A stretch of DNA of 41,439 bases. Source: CBDUSL01 sp965370265. GTDB lineage: Bacteria; Patescibacteriota; Patescibacteriia; JAXHNJ01. A program made the translations under genes and the position numbers. A model generated the notes under the pieces. That model was not told the origin of the DNA. It searched no databases and worked only from the letters and a program-made list of their open reading frames with translations. The stretch's first letter is position 1. Every line of letters starts with the position of its first letter. This document shows positions 7,966-13,940 of this stretch, in pieces. Location of the stretch: assembly GCA_965370265.1 (NCBI GenBank), contig CBDUSL010000002.1, positions 1-41,439 of the forward strand, read 5' to 3'.

Positions 7966-8385
7966 ATGGGCAAATATTTAGGCATTGATTATGGAACTAA
8001 AAGGGTGGGAATAGCTGTTTCTGATGATGACAAAACTTTTTCTTTCGCCAGGCGTACTCTGGAAAATAAAGATATAGAAAGTTTAACCAGCGAGATAAAG
8101 GAAATATGCCATGAGGAAGAGGTAGAGAAAATAATTTTAGGGCTGCCAGTAAATATGAAAGGGGAAAGAACTCCCTGGACCAAAAAAGTAGAAGCTTTCT
8201 CGGTTTTTTTAAAAAATACTTTAAATATTTCAGTTGAATTTCAAGATGAGCGACTTACTTCTCAAATGAGCTATAGTTTATTCCGGGATAAAAAATCAGA
8301 GCAAAAAATGACAAAGTGTGAAATTGATGAACAATCAGCCCGAATTATTTTGCAAGATTATATTGATCGAAATAGTTTAAAATAA
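7966..8385 (+). CDS. ruvX: Holliday-junction resolvase-like / pre-16S rRNA nuclease YqgF (RuvX)
   Basis: Small RNase H-fold protein of the YqgF/RuvX family, implicated in 5' maturation of 16S rRNA in Escherichia coli and long annotated as a putative Holliday junction resolvase. The N-terminal strand YLGIDYGTKRVGIAVSD carries the first catalytic Asp. The ILGLPVNMKGERT strand, the FQDERLTS motif with catalytic Glu, and the C-terminal IDEQSARIILQDYID with the last Asp are all present. It is 139 residues. The stop abuts the next ATG with no gap. Confidence 0.95.
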   Translation: MGKYLGIDYGTKRVGIAVSDDDKTFSFARRTLENKDIESLTSEIKEICHEEEVEKIILGLPVNMKGERTPWTKKVEAFSVFLKNTLNISVEFQDERLTSQMSYSLFRDKKSEQKMTKCEIDEQSARIILQDYIDRNSLK

Positions 8386-9489
8386 ATGGATTATCAATTT
8401 TACATTTACGCTTTTCTGGCCGCTCTTATTTTTTCCGTATTTTTTACTTTTTTAGCCAGAAAAATTGCCTTAAAAAAACAGATAGTTGACCGTCCGGAAG
8501 AAGATCTGGGCAGAAAAATTCAAACAAAAGCAATTCCTTTGCTCGGCGGTCTAGCTGTTTTTTCCGCTTTTTTCATTACTGTTCTGATATTTAAAAACCA
8601 AATTATAAGTGATTATATTTTGCCGAAATATCTCTGGGGGATTTTTATCGGCTCCTCTCTTCTTATGTTGGGCGGTTTTTTAGATGATCGCTATAAACTC
8701 AAAGCCAAGTTTCAAATTATCTGGCCTTTTTTAGCTGTTTTGGCTGCAATTGTGGTTGGGATTGGTGTTAAATATATAACCAATCCTTTTGGTGATGTTA
8801 TTTGGCTGGATAAAATTCAGTTTGATGTAATTTCCTTTGGCCAAACGGCTTATCAGATCATTCTGCTGGCCGATATTTTTGCTTTTATTTGGCTGATAGG
8901 AATGATGTATACGACTAAATTTTTAGACGGTCTAGACGGTCTTCTTTCCGGAATCACTGTTATTGGCTCGGCCGTAATCTTTTTTATGAGTCTTAGCCAG
9001 GATGTTTCCCAACCGGCCACAGCCTTAATCTGCTCAATTTTAGCCGGTTCGGCTCTCGGCTTTTTAATTTTTAACTGGCACCCGGCCAAAATATTTCTGG
9101 GGGAAGGGGGCAGTCTTTTCTGCGGCTTTATGCTTGGCATTTTAGCGATTATCTCCGGCGGAAAAATCGCCACTGCTTTATTAATAATGGGTATCCCTAT
9201 CTTGGATGTTATCTGGGTAATTATCAGGCGGCTTTTTTTACAAAAAGGGAAAGTGGCCACCGCTGACCGGAAGCATCTTCATTTTCGGCTTTTGGATGTC
9301 GGTTTTTCTCATCGGGGAGCAGTAATATTTCTATACATATTAACCATTATTTTCGGTTCAACAACCCTGTTTTTTAAAGGTTTTGAAAAACTTATCAGTC
9401 TGGTGGTGCTGGCTTTCGTTATGCTGATTTTGGGGATAGTATTAGTTTTAATGTATAAAAAAAAGAGGTCTGACTGGCAGACCTCATAG
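8386..9489 (+). CDS. WecA/TagO/MraY-family polyprenyl-phosphate sugar-1-phosphate transferase
   Basis: Integral membrane enzyme of about ten helices that transfers a sugar-1-phosphate from a UDP-sugar to undecaprenyl phosphate, the first step of a surface glycan or wall polymer. Family motifs are visible: GGFLDDRY (Mg-binding aspartates), KFLDGLDGLLSG in the position of NFxDGxDGL, the loop NWHPAKIFLGEGGS, and DRKHLHFRLL matching the His-rich WecA/TagO loop. WecA/TagO is favoured over MraY because of that loop. The usual GDSGS/GDAGS is GEGGS here. The last codons overlap the terminator hairpin of the convergent minus-strand gene. Confidence 0.9.
   Translation: MDYQFYIYAFLAALIFSVFFTFLARKIALKKQIVDRPEEDLGRKIQTKAIPLLGGLAVFSAFFITVLIFKNQIISDYILPKYLWGIFIGSSLLMLGGFLDDRYKLKAKFQIIWPFLAVLAAIVVGIGVKYITNPFGDVIWLDKIQFDVISFGQTAYQIILLADIFAFIWLIGMMYTTKFLDGLDGLLSGITVIGSAVIFFMSLSQDVSQPATALICSILAGSALGFLIFNWHPAKIFLGEGGSLFCGFMLGILAIISGGKIATALLIMGIPILDVIWVIIRRLFLQKGKVATADRKHLHFRLLDVGFSHRGAVIFLYILTIIFGSTTLFFKGFEKLISLVVLAFVMLILGIVLVLMYKKKRSDWQTS
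9457..9485 (-). terminator. Intrinsic terminator of the minus-strand orphan gene
   Basis: Read on the minus strand: GAGGTCTG, loop CCAGT, CAGACCTC, then eight T residues. It ends the gene at 9503-9784 and lies inside the last codons of the convergent plus-strand glycosyl-phosphotransferase gene. Confidence 0.9.
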
Positions 9490-9502
9490 GTACTGTTCTT
9501 TA

Positions 9503-9784
9503 TTATCCTCTTTTCTTAAGGAGGTTCTGATGCATCATGTGAATGTTGGGAAAACTTCCCATTCCGATCTCGGTAGCCTGTTCTTCGGCCTCTTCCCGGC
9601 TGCACTGACAGGGAGCAGGAGACTTTGTTCTTCCCGAACATCCATTACCGTAGATCTGAAAGCCTCCGCACATTTCGCATATTTCCTCTTCGGTCGCAAC
9701 AATCTTACCCATATCGAGTAAGGCACTGCTTACCTTTTTGGCATTTCTATGTCTTGCCGCATGAATTCCACTTTTCGAAGACAA
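9503..9784 (-). CDS. Cysteine-containing small protein, orphan (function unknown)
   Basis: Not recognised. The coding call rests on a complete transcription unit on the minus strand: TTGACA-17-TATATT upstream and a strong terminator downstream. The start is uncertain. A TTG at 9784 preceded by AAGGGG seven bases away gives 93 residues; ATG at 9712 gives 69; the frame is open back to 9862, but that lies at the predicted transcription start. The protein has a CEMC pair, then NGCSG and CQC, suggesting metal binding, and a charged REEAEEQ helix. Base composition is visibly more G+C-rich than the neighbours. Confidence 0.65.
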   Translation of the reverse strand: MSSKSGIHAARHRNAKKVSSALLDMGKIVATEEEICEMCGGFQIYGNGCSGRTKSPAPCQCSREEAEEQATEIGMGSFPNIHMMHQNLLKKRG

Positions 9785-9865
9785 TGGCGATCCCCTTTCT
9801 TGCCCAACAAGTATATACAGGAGATGTTTTTCTAAGGTGCTTTTCTGCTTAAATTGTAACAAATA

Positions 9866-9894
9866 AATATAGCTTATAAAAGAATTTTTGTCAA
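9866..9894 (-). promoter_or_regulatory. Minus-strand sigma70-type promoter
   Basis: On the minus strand, TTGACA (9894-9889), a 17-base spacer and TATATT (9871-9866). The first bases of the -35 box overlap the end of the palindrome at 9893-9921. Confidence 0.8.
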
Positions 9895-9921
9895 GCCTTC
9901 GCCCCTTCGGAGCTTCGGCTT
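9893..9921. repeat. Bipartite palindrome, copy A
   Basis: AAGCC-TTC-GCCCC, short loop, GGAGC-TTC-GGCTT: an outer five-base stem, symmetrical TTC/TTC internal loops and an inner stem with one mismatch. The same plan and almost the same arms recur at 38155-38192. Confidence 0.75.
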
Positions 9922-9965
9922 GCAGGCAAGCCTTCCCGCCTTCATTTTATTACGGCGGACAAGCT

Positions 9966-9994
9966 ACTCCGCATTTAAGTATAATGGGCGGAGT
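9966..9994 (+). promoter_or_regulatory. -10 box inside a perfect inverted repeat, upstream of the DUF192 gene
   Basis: ACTCCGC at 9966-9972 and GCGGAGT at 9988-9994 flank TATAAT at 9980-9985. This could be a promoter with an overlapping operator, or a palindromic repeat that happens to supply a -10 box. No convincing -35 box was seen. Confidence 0.45.
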
Positions 9995-10028
9995 TTACAG
10001 GCAAGTTATTAAAAATTAAAAAATAAAT

Positions 10029-10511
10029 ATGAAATTAATAATATTAATAATTTTCGCCATTTTTTTCGGGACTATATTTTGGGCCATCGGCGGTCATGAA
10101 ATACAAGAAGAGATTCCTTTTTATTGGCAAAAAATTATCGGAAAAACAGTTACCGTAGAAATAAACGGCCATAAAATTCAGGCAGAAATAGCCAAAACAT
10201 CTTCCGAAAAACAAAAAGGTCTTTCGAACAGAGAAAAGATGGAAAGAGATAGGGGTATGATATTTGTCAATGAAAAAGAAGGAATGTATTCATTTTGGAT
10301 GAAAGAGGTTAATTTTCCCTTGGATATTATCTGGATAAAAGGTAATGAAATAGTTGGTATTACCGAAAGAGCGGCTATTGAACCAGGGCCTGAATATAAA
10401 AATTATTTGCCGCCTGAACCAGTGGATAAAATTTTGGAAGTATCCGGGGGTTGGGTTTTTCGTCACGGAGTGGAAATCGGCCAAAAAGTAAAATTTTCCA
10501 AGGAATTATAA
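10029..10511 (+). CDS. DUF192 family protein, membrane-anchored
   Basis: A 160-residue protein with one N-terminal hydrophobic segment (residues 1-20) followed by a DUF192 domain (about 40-157), a small beta-rich fold of unknown biochemical role. The family motifs are present: KQKGLSNREKM, GMIFV, FWMKEVNFPLDIIWI, ITERAAIEP, PPEPVDKILEVSGGW. The leader segment suggests it is exported or held outside the membrane. It stands alone between an orphan minus gene and rplU. The downstream gap holds another bipartite palindrome. The domain assignment is firm; the function is not known. Confidence 0.9.
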   Translation: MKLIILIIFAIFFGTIFWAIGGHEIQEEIPFYWQKIIGKTVTVEINGHKIQAEIAKTSSEKQKGLSNREKMERDRGMIFVNEKEGMYSFWMKEVNFPLDIIWIKGNEIVGITERAAIEPGPEYKNYLPPEPVDKILEVSGGWVFRHGVEIGQKVKFSKEL

Positions 10512-10518
10512 GCTCTTG

Positions 10519-10549
10519 ACCTGCCTTTGCCTTTCAGGCTTCGGCAGGT
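10519..10549. repeat. Bipartite palindrome, copy B
   Basis: ACCTGCC-TTT-GCC, loop TTTCA, GGC-TTC-GGCAGGT. The architecture is the same as copies A, C and D (outer stem, three-base internal loops, inner stem) but the arms differ. It lies just after the DUF192 stop and could also act as a weak transcription stop. Confidence 0.65.
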
Positions 10550-10601
10550 AAACTCAAATTAAACTCATTTAGTTATATTTTTGAAGTAAAGCATCTTCTT
10601 C

Positions 10602-10630
10602 TTGACTAAATAATATATATGCGGTATTAT
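10602..10630 (+). promoter_or_regulatory. Promoter of rplU
   Basis: TTGACT at 10602-10607, a 17-base spacer and TATTAT at 10625-10630, about 28 bases upstream of the rplU ATG. Confidence 0.75.
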
Positions 10631-10658
10631 ATTACTTATTAATAATTATTAAAAAAAT

Positions 10659-10970
10659 ATGATTGCTATAATAAAGACCGGCGGAAAACAATACAAAGTA
10701 AAAAAGGGCGATAAGCTTAAGGTTGAGAAACTAAACAAAAAAGAAGGGTCGGAAATAACGCTGAATGAAGTCCTGCTTATCTCTGAGGCCAAGAAAACCG
10801 AAATCGGCCAGCCAAAAGTAAAAAATGCCAAAGTAACTGCTAAAATTTTAAAACAAGGAAAAGCCAAAAAGATAGAGGTAATTAAGTATAAAAACAAGAC
10901 TCGTTACCGCAAAAAAATCGGCCATAGGCAGAATTACACGGAACTGGAAATTATCGCGATAACCGCTTAA
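10659..10970 (+). CDS. rplU: 50S ribosomal protein L21
   Basis: bL21, a large-subunit protein binding 23S rRNA. The N-terminal MIAIIKTGGKQYKVKKGDKLKVEKL, the ITLNEVLLI strand and the C-terminal KTRYRKKIGHRQNYTELEI are diagnostic. It is 103 residues, normal length. The usual neighbour rpmA (L27) is not downstream; the gene is monocistronic between its own promoter and a terminator, and recR converges on it. Confidence 0.97.
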   Translation: MIAIIKTGGKQYKVKKGDKLKVEKLNKKEGSEITLNEVLLISEAKKTEIGQPKVKNAKVTAKILKQGKAKKIEVIKYKNKTRYRKKIGHRQNYTELEIIAITA

Positions 10971-10980
10971 ATTTTATAAC

Positions 10981-11021
10981 AAAAAAAACGGAACTAAATA
11001 CAGCATGAGTTTCGTTTTTTT
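10981..11021 (+). terminator. Terminator between rplU and recR
   Basis: AACGGAACT and AGTTTCGTT pair with one G-U, flanked by an A-run and a T-run. It serves rplU on the plus strand. On the minus strand the same hairpin has one mismatch and also ends in a T-run, so it may terminate ybaB-recR as well. Confidence 0.75.
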
Positions 11022-11024
11022 ATA

Positions 11025-11624
11025 TTAGACTTTCTTTCTTTCTTTGAGAGCGCTCGATAAAGTTACTTCGTCCGCGTATTCAAGTTCAGTGCCCATAGCC
11101 AGACCTCTGGCCAGCTTAGTTATTTTGAGGGAAAAGGGAGAGAGAAGTTTTTTTATATGGAGAGAGGTTGATTCTCCTTCAATATCGGGATTTAAAGCGA
11201 GAATAATTTCTTTTATCCCGTCTTTTTTTACCCTCTCAAGAAGCGGGTTAATTTTTAATTTATCCGGAGTAACACCTTCAACAGGTTTTAGGAGGCCGTG
11301 AAGAACATGGTAGAGGCCGTTATATTCACCGGTTTTTTCGATGGAAATTACATCCTGGGGTTCTGCGACCACACAAATAGTTTTTTGATCGCGGCTTTTA
11401 GAACTGCAAAGGGAACAGGGATCGTTTTCTGAAAAATTTTGACACGCTTGGCATATTTTAATTTTATCCTTTAGATGTTCAATTGCAAGCCCAAGCTTTT
11501 CCAGTTCTTGTTTGGGTTGCTTAAGAAGATAAAAAACAAAACGCTCCGAAGTTTTCCCGCCAATTCCCGGAAGTTTGTTAAACTCAATTATAAGTTTTTC
11601 GATTGCTTCTGAATATTTGGGCAT
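11025..11624 (-). CDS. recR: Recombination protein RecR
   Basis: Works with RecO (and RecF) to load RecA on gapped DNA. The 199-residue protein shows the N-terminal helix-hairpin-helix (FNKLPGIGGKTSERF), a four-cysteine zinc finger (CQACQNFSENDPCSLC), then a Toprim domain beginning at TICVVAEPQDVISIEKTGEY with GLYHVLHGLL. The C-terminal Walker-B-like part is present (LARGLAMGTELEYADEVTL). It lies three bases downstream of ybaB. The pair is classical, but the usual upstream dnaX is absent here. Confidence 0.97.
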   Translation of the reverse strand: MPKYSEAIEKLIIEFNKLPGIGGKTSERFVFYLLKQPKQELEKLGLAIEHLKDKIKICQACQNFSENDPCSLCSSKSRDQKTICVVAEPQDVISIEKTGEYNGLYHVLHGLLKPVEGVTPDKLKINPLLERVKKDGIKEIILALNPDIEGESTSLHIKKLLSPFSLKITKLARGLAMGTELEYADEVTLSSALKERKKV

Positions 11625-11627
11625 TTT

Positions 11628-11930
11628 TTACATTCCCGGCATATTAAAACCGCCCATACCTCCCATTCCCTGCATTCGGCGAGCCGCGGCCATCTGGGCT
11701 TTTTTAACAGTTTCGTTGAAACATTCTTTCAAGCCTTTTTCCAGTTCTTCTTTTTTATCGTTATCAAGGAGTTCCGGTTCAATATCGATACTTACAATTT
11801 TCTGGTTTCCGTCCATAACCATATTGATTTTGTGGTGCCAGTCACCGTTAACAGTCTCCTGGCCCAATTCATCCTGCAGTCTTTTAGCCTGATCTCTTAA
11901 TTCTTTAATCTGTTTAAGTTTGCTGAACAT
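11628..11930 (-). CDS. ybaB: Nucleoid-associated protein YbaB/EbfC
   Basis: Small dimeric DNA-binding protein (100 residues), usually encoded directly upstream of recR. A long N-terminal helix (KLKQIKELRDQAKRLQDEL) is followed by a beta sheet with NMVMDGNQKIVSIDIEPELL and a second amphipathic helix. The C-terminal RRMQGMGGMGGFNMPGM is a Gly/Met-rich tail typical of the family. It is first in the two-gene ybaB-recR unit. Confidence 0.94.
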   Translation of the reverse strand: MFSKLKQIKELRDQAKRLQDELGQETVNGDWHHKINMVMDGNQKIVSIDIEPELLDNDKKEELEKGLKECFNETVKKAQMAAARRMQGMGGMGGFNMPGM

Positions 11931-11963
11931 AAATAAGTAAGTTAATTATTAACACGTTTTTAA

Positions 11964-11972
11964 ATTATATCA
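11964..11972 (-). promoter_or_regulatory. Extended -10 of the ybaB-recR unit
   Basis: Minus strand TGATATAAT (TGn plus TATAAT), about 35 bases upstream of the ybaB ATG. No strong -35 box is visible. Confidence 0.6.
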
Positions 11973-12026
11973 TAATAAAAGTATAAAAAAAAGAGAATTA
12001 CACGTCCTCATTTTTAAAAAAGTTAA

Positions 12027-13409
12027 TTAAAACGGCGCTTCTTCTAAGTGTCTTTCCAGGTTTTTAAAGGAAACGCGGCCTTCGTCAAAGAATAATTCTA
12101 CTTGGCCCGTAGGTCCGTTTCTGTGTTTGGAGATTAGAATTTCTGCAATGCCTTTTTTATCTGTATCTTTTTTATACATATCTTCACGATAAATAAACAT
12201 AACCACATCAGCATCTTGCTCAATGGAACCTGACTCACGCAAGTCTGATAGTTTAGGAATAGGCGGAGTTCTTGCTTCAGTAGCTCGGGAAAGTTGAGAA
12301 AGACAAAGAACGGGAACATTAAGCTCCTTGGCAATACCTTTTAAGCCTCTGGTAATTTCTGCCACTTGTTGAACCCGGCTTTCTGCTGCTGTTCGGCCTT
12401 CCATTAGTTGAAGATAATCAATAACCAAAAGCCCAAGGCCATGTTCAGTTTGAAGACGCCTTGCCTTAGTTCTTATCTCCATGACGGAAGTGATAGAAGA
12501 GTCATCAATAAAAAGAGGAGCTTCGGCCAAAACGCCCATAGCATGTCCGATTCTGGGAAAATCATCATCTTCATCACTTTCCGAGAGTTTTCCGGTTCTG
12601 AGTTTCCAAAGATCAACCCCTGCTTCCGCACAAAGCATGCGATCGACCAGTTGCTCTTTTGACATTTCCAAAGAAAAGAAACCAACCGGTATTTTCGCTT
12701 TGCAAGCGACTTGCCTGGCTATATCAAGAGCAAGAGATGTTTTACCGAGAGAAGGCCTGGCCGCTAAGACAACCAAATCGCTTTTTTGAAGGCCAGCTAG
12801 TATATTATCCAGGTCTTTAAAGCCGGTGGGAATCCCGCGGAGTTTCCCTTTTTCTTTGTGAAGTTCGTCAATCCGGTCAAAGGCTTCCGTAAGAACATTT
12901 TTAATAGGGATGAACATGTGACGGAGGTGTTTTTGGGAGACATTAAATACAGCTTGTTCTGCCCGGTCTAAAACTTCATCAATTTCTTCAGTTTCAGCAA
13001 AGCCAAGTTTAGCAATTTCAGAAGAAACACTAATTAATCTCCTTAAAGTCGATTTTTTCTGGACTATATTGGCATAATTAACAACATTAGAAGCTGTTGG
13101 TACTTTGTTAGCTAGGTCGGCTAAGTAACCCTGACCGCCGATTGTTTTGAGTTGTTTTTTTTCTTTAAGTTTATTAGAAAGAGAAAGAATATCAATCGGT
13201 TCGCGTTTTTCATAAATTGCCAGCATTGCTTCAAAAATCATTTTATGAGTGTCTTTGTAAAAGTCATCCGGTTTAACAAGATCAGCAATTTTTACGATGG
13301 CGTCTTTATCAATCAGAAGAGAACCCAAAACAGATTGTTCTGCCTCATTATTTTGAGGGGGAATCTTGCCGATCTGGATCATTTCTTCTTTATTTTTTTC
13401 TTCAGCCAT
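12027..13409 (-). CDS. dnaB: Replicative DNA helicase DnaB
   Basis: Hexameric 5'-3' helicase of the replication fork. The 460-residue protein has an N-terminal helical domain (PPQNNEAEQSVLGSLLID) and a RecA-like C-terminal domain from about residue 190 (RGIPTGFKDLDNILAGLQ). Walker A is ARPSLGKTSLALDIA, Walker B LLVIDYLQLM, followed by LSQLSRATEAR and the arginine-containing KHRNGPTG. No intein is present. It is transcribed alone from the promoter at 13435-13463, divergently from tRNA-Lys. Only a weak T-rich stop signal is seen downstream. Confidence 0.97.
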   Translation of the reverse strand: MAEEKNKEEMIQIGKIPPQNNEAEQSVLGSLLIDKDAIVKIADLVKPDDFYKDTHKMIFEAMLAIYEKREPIDILSLSNKLKEKKQLKTIGGQGYLADLANKVPTASNVVNYANIVQKKSTLRRLISVSSEIAKLGFAETEEIDEVLDRAEQAVFNVSQKHLRHMFIPIKNVLTEAFDRIDELHKEKGKLRGIPTGFKDLDNILAGLQKSDLVVLAARPSLGKTSLALDIARQVACKAKIPVGFFSLEMSKEQLVDRMLCAEAGVDLWKLRTGKLSESDEDDDFPRIGHAMGVLAEAPLFIDDSSITSVMEIRTKARRLQTEHGLGLLVIDYLQLMEGRTAAESRVQQVAEITRGLKGIAKELNVPVLCLSQLSRATEARTPPIPKLSDLRESGSIEQDADVVMFIYREDMYKKDTDKKGIAEILISKHRNGPTGQVELFFDEGRVSFKNLERHLEEAPF

Positions 13410-13434
13410 TTATTTGTCCGTTTTAAGTCTAATA

Positions 13435-13463
13435 ATCTTATCAGATTGCGCAGTACTTGCCAA
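13435..13463 (-). promoter_or_regulatory. Promoter of dnaB
   Basis: On the minus strand TTGGCA (13463-13458), 17 bases, TAAGAT (13440-13435) with TG in the extended -10 position. The leader is short, about 20 bases. Confidence 0.7.
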
Positions 13464-13514
13464 GACTCTTTTTAACACCATTTTCCCTTTCTTTTCCACA
13501 AAATTGGGTATATC

Positions 13515-13543
13515 TTGATAAAATTAGGCTAATATGCTATTAT
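13515..13543 (+). promoter_or_regulatory. Promoter upstream of the structured element and tRNA-Lys
   Basis: TTGATA at 13515-13520, 17 bases, TATTAT at 13538-13543 with TGC immediately before it. Transcription would begin near 13551 and run through the folded element at 13555-13617 into the tRNA. Confidence 0.7.
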
Positions 13544-13554
13544 ACTCAAAGTTA

Positions 13555-13617
13555 TGGGCGCATAGTCCCGACCCGTAGGGTCGAGGATCCACGTCCCCGC
13601 TTAAGCGGGGACGGGAC
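13555..13617 (+). other. Three-way-junction palindromic element preceded by a copy of the tRNA-Lys 5' end
   Basis: Positions 13555-13564 (GGGCGCATAG) repeat the first ten bases of the tRNA at 13682. From 13565, GTCCC pairs with GGGAC at 13613-13617 and encloses two perfect hairpins: GACCC-GTA-GGGTC (13570-13582) and GTCCCCGC-TTAA-GCGGGGAC (13593-13612). It follows a plausible promoter. It may be a palindromic repeat, a structured tRNA leader or a small RNA; no known RNA family was recognised. Confidence 0.55.
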
Positions 13618-13681
13618 TCAGTTCTTATCAAAATAAAATTGTTAGAAAAAACTATAATATTAGACGTAATATTATCTCTAC

Positions 13682-13758
13682 GGGCGCATAGCTCAGTTGG
13701 TTAGAGCACCTGCCTTTTAAGCAGGGTGTCGGGGGTTCGAGTCCCTCTGCGCTCACCA
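13682..13758 (+). tRNA. tRNA-Lys (anticodon TTT)
   Basis: The cloverleaf is complete. Acceptor GGGCGCA pairs with TGCGCTC (one G-U). The D arm is GCTC/GAGC, the anticodon stem CCTGC/GCAGG with loop CTTTTAA (anticodon TTT), and the T arm GGGGG/CCCTC with TTCGAGT. The discriminator base is A and CCA is encoded at 13756-13758. Confidence 0.96.
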
Positions 13759-13790
13759 AAAACAGACAAGTAAATTCTTGCCTGTTTTTG
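13757..13790 (+). terminator. Terminator after tRNA-Lys
   Basis: CAAAAACAG-A-CAAG, loop TAAATT, CTTG-C-CTGTTTTTG. The stem begins at the tRNA CCA end and finishes in five T residues plus GTT. Confidence 0.6.
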
Positions 13791-13889
13791 TTACTATGCA
13801 ATTTGAAATAAATTGCTTTAATTTGTTTTACAAACAGAAAGTTGATATTAAAATTTTGTTTATAATCTTATCTGGAGTCCTTAAGAGCT

Positions 13890-13917
13890 AACCCCGAATT
13901 CATTTCGGGGTTTTTTT
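13890..13917 (+). terminator. Strong terminator upstream of the cation ATPase gene
   Basis: AACCCCGAA, short loop, TTCGGGGTT followed by seven T residues in total. It lies about 25 bases before the ATPase start. A TATAAT at 13861-13866 is not far upstream, so a very short transcript could start and stop here. Confidence 0.85.
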
Positions 13918-13923
13918 ATTTTA

Positions 13924-13932
13924 TGGTAAAAT
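13924..13932 (+). promoter_or_regulatory. Extended -10 of the ATPase gene (probably leaderless)
   Basis: TGGTAAAAT (TGn plus TAAAAT) ends eight bases before the ATG at 13941, so the predicted mRNA starts at or within a few bases of that codon. This argues against the upstream ATG at 13923, which lies inside the promoter. Confidence 0.55.
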
Positions 13933-13940
13933 ATACTAAT

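Noticed and set aside
9530..9852. Plus-strand frames opposite the orphan gene at 9503-9784
   Set aside because: The minus frame has promoter, terminator and ordered Cys pairs, while the plus frames read as antisense with no signals.
13152..13475. Plus-strand open frame opposite the dnaB N-terminus
   Set aside because: It is the antisense shadow of dnaB (Phe/Ile/Asn-rich translation) and crosses the dnaB promoter.
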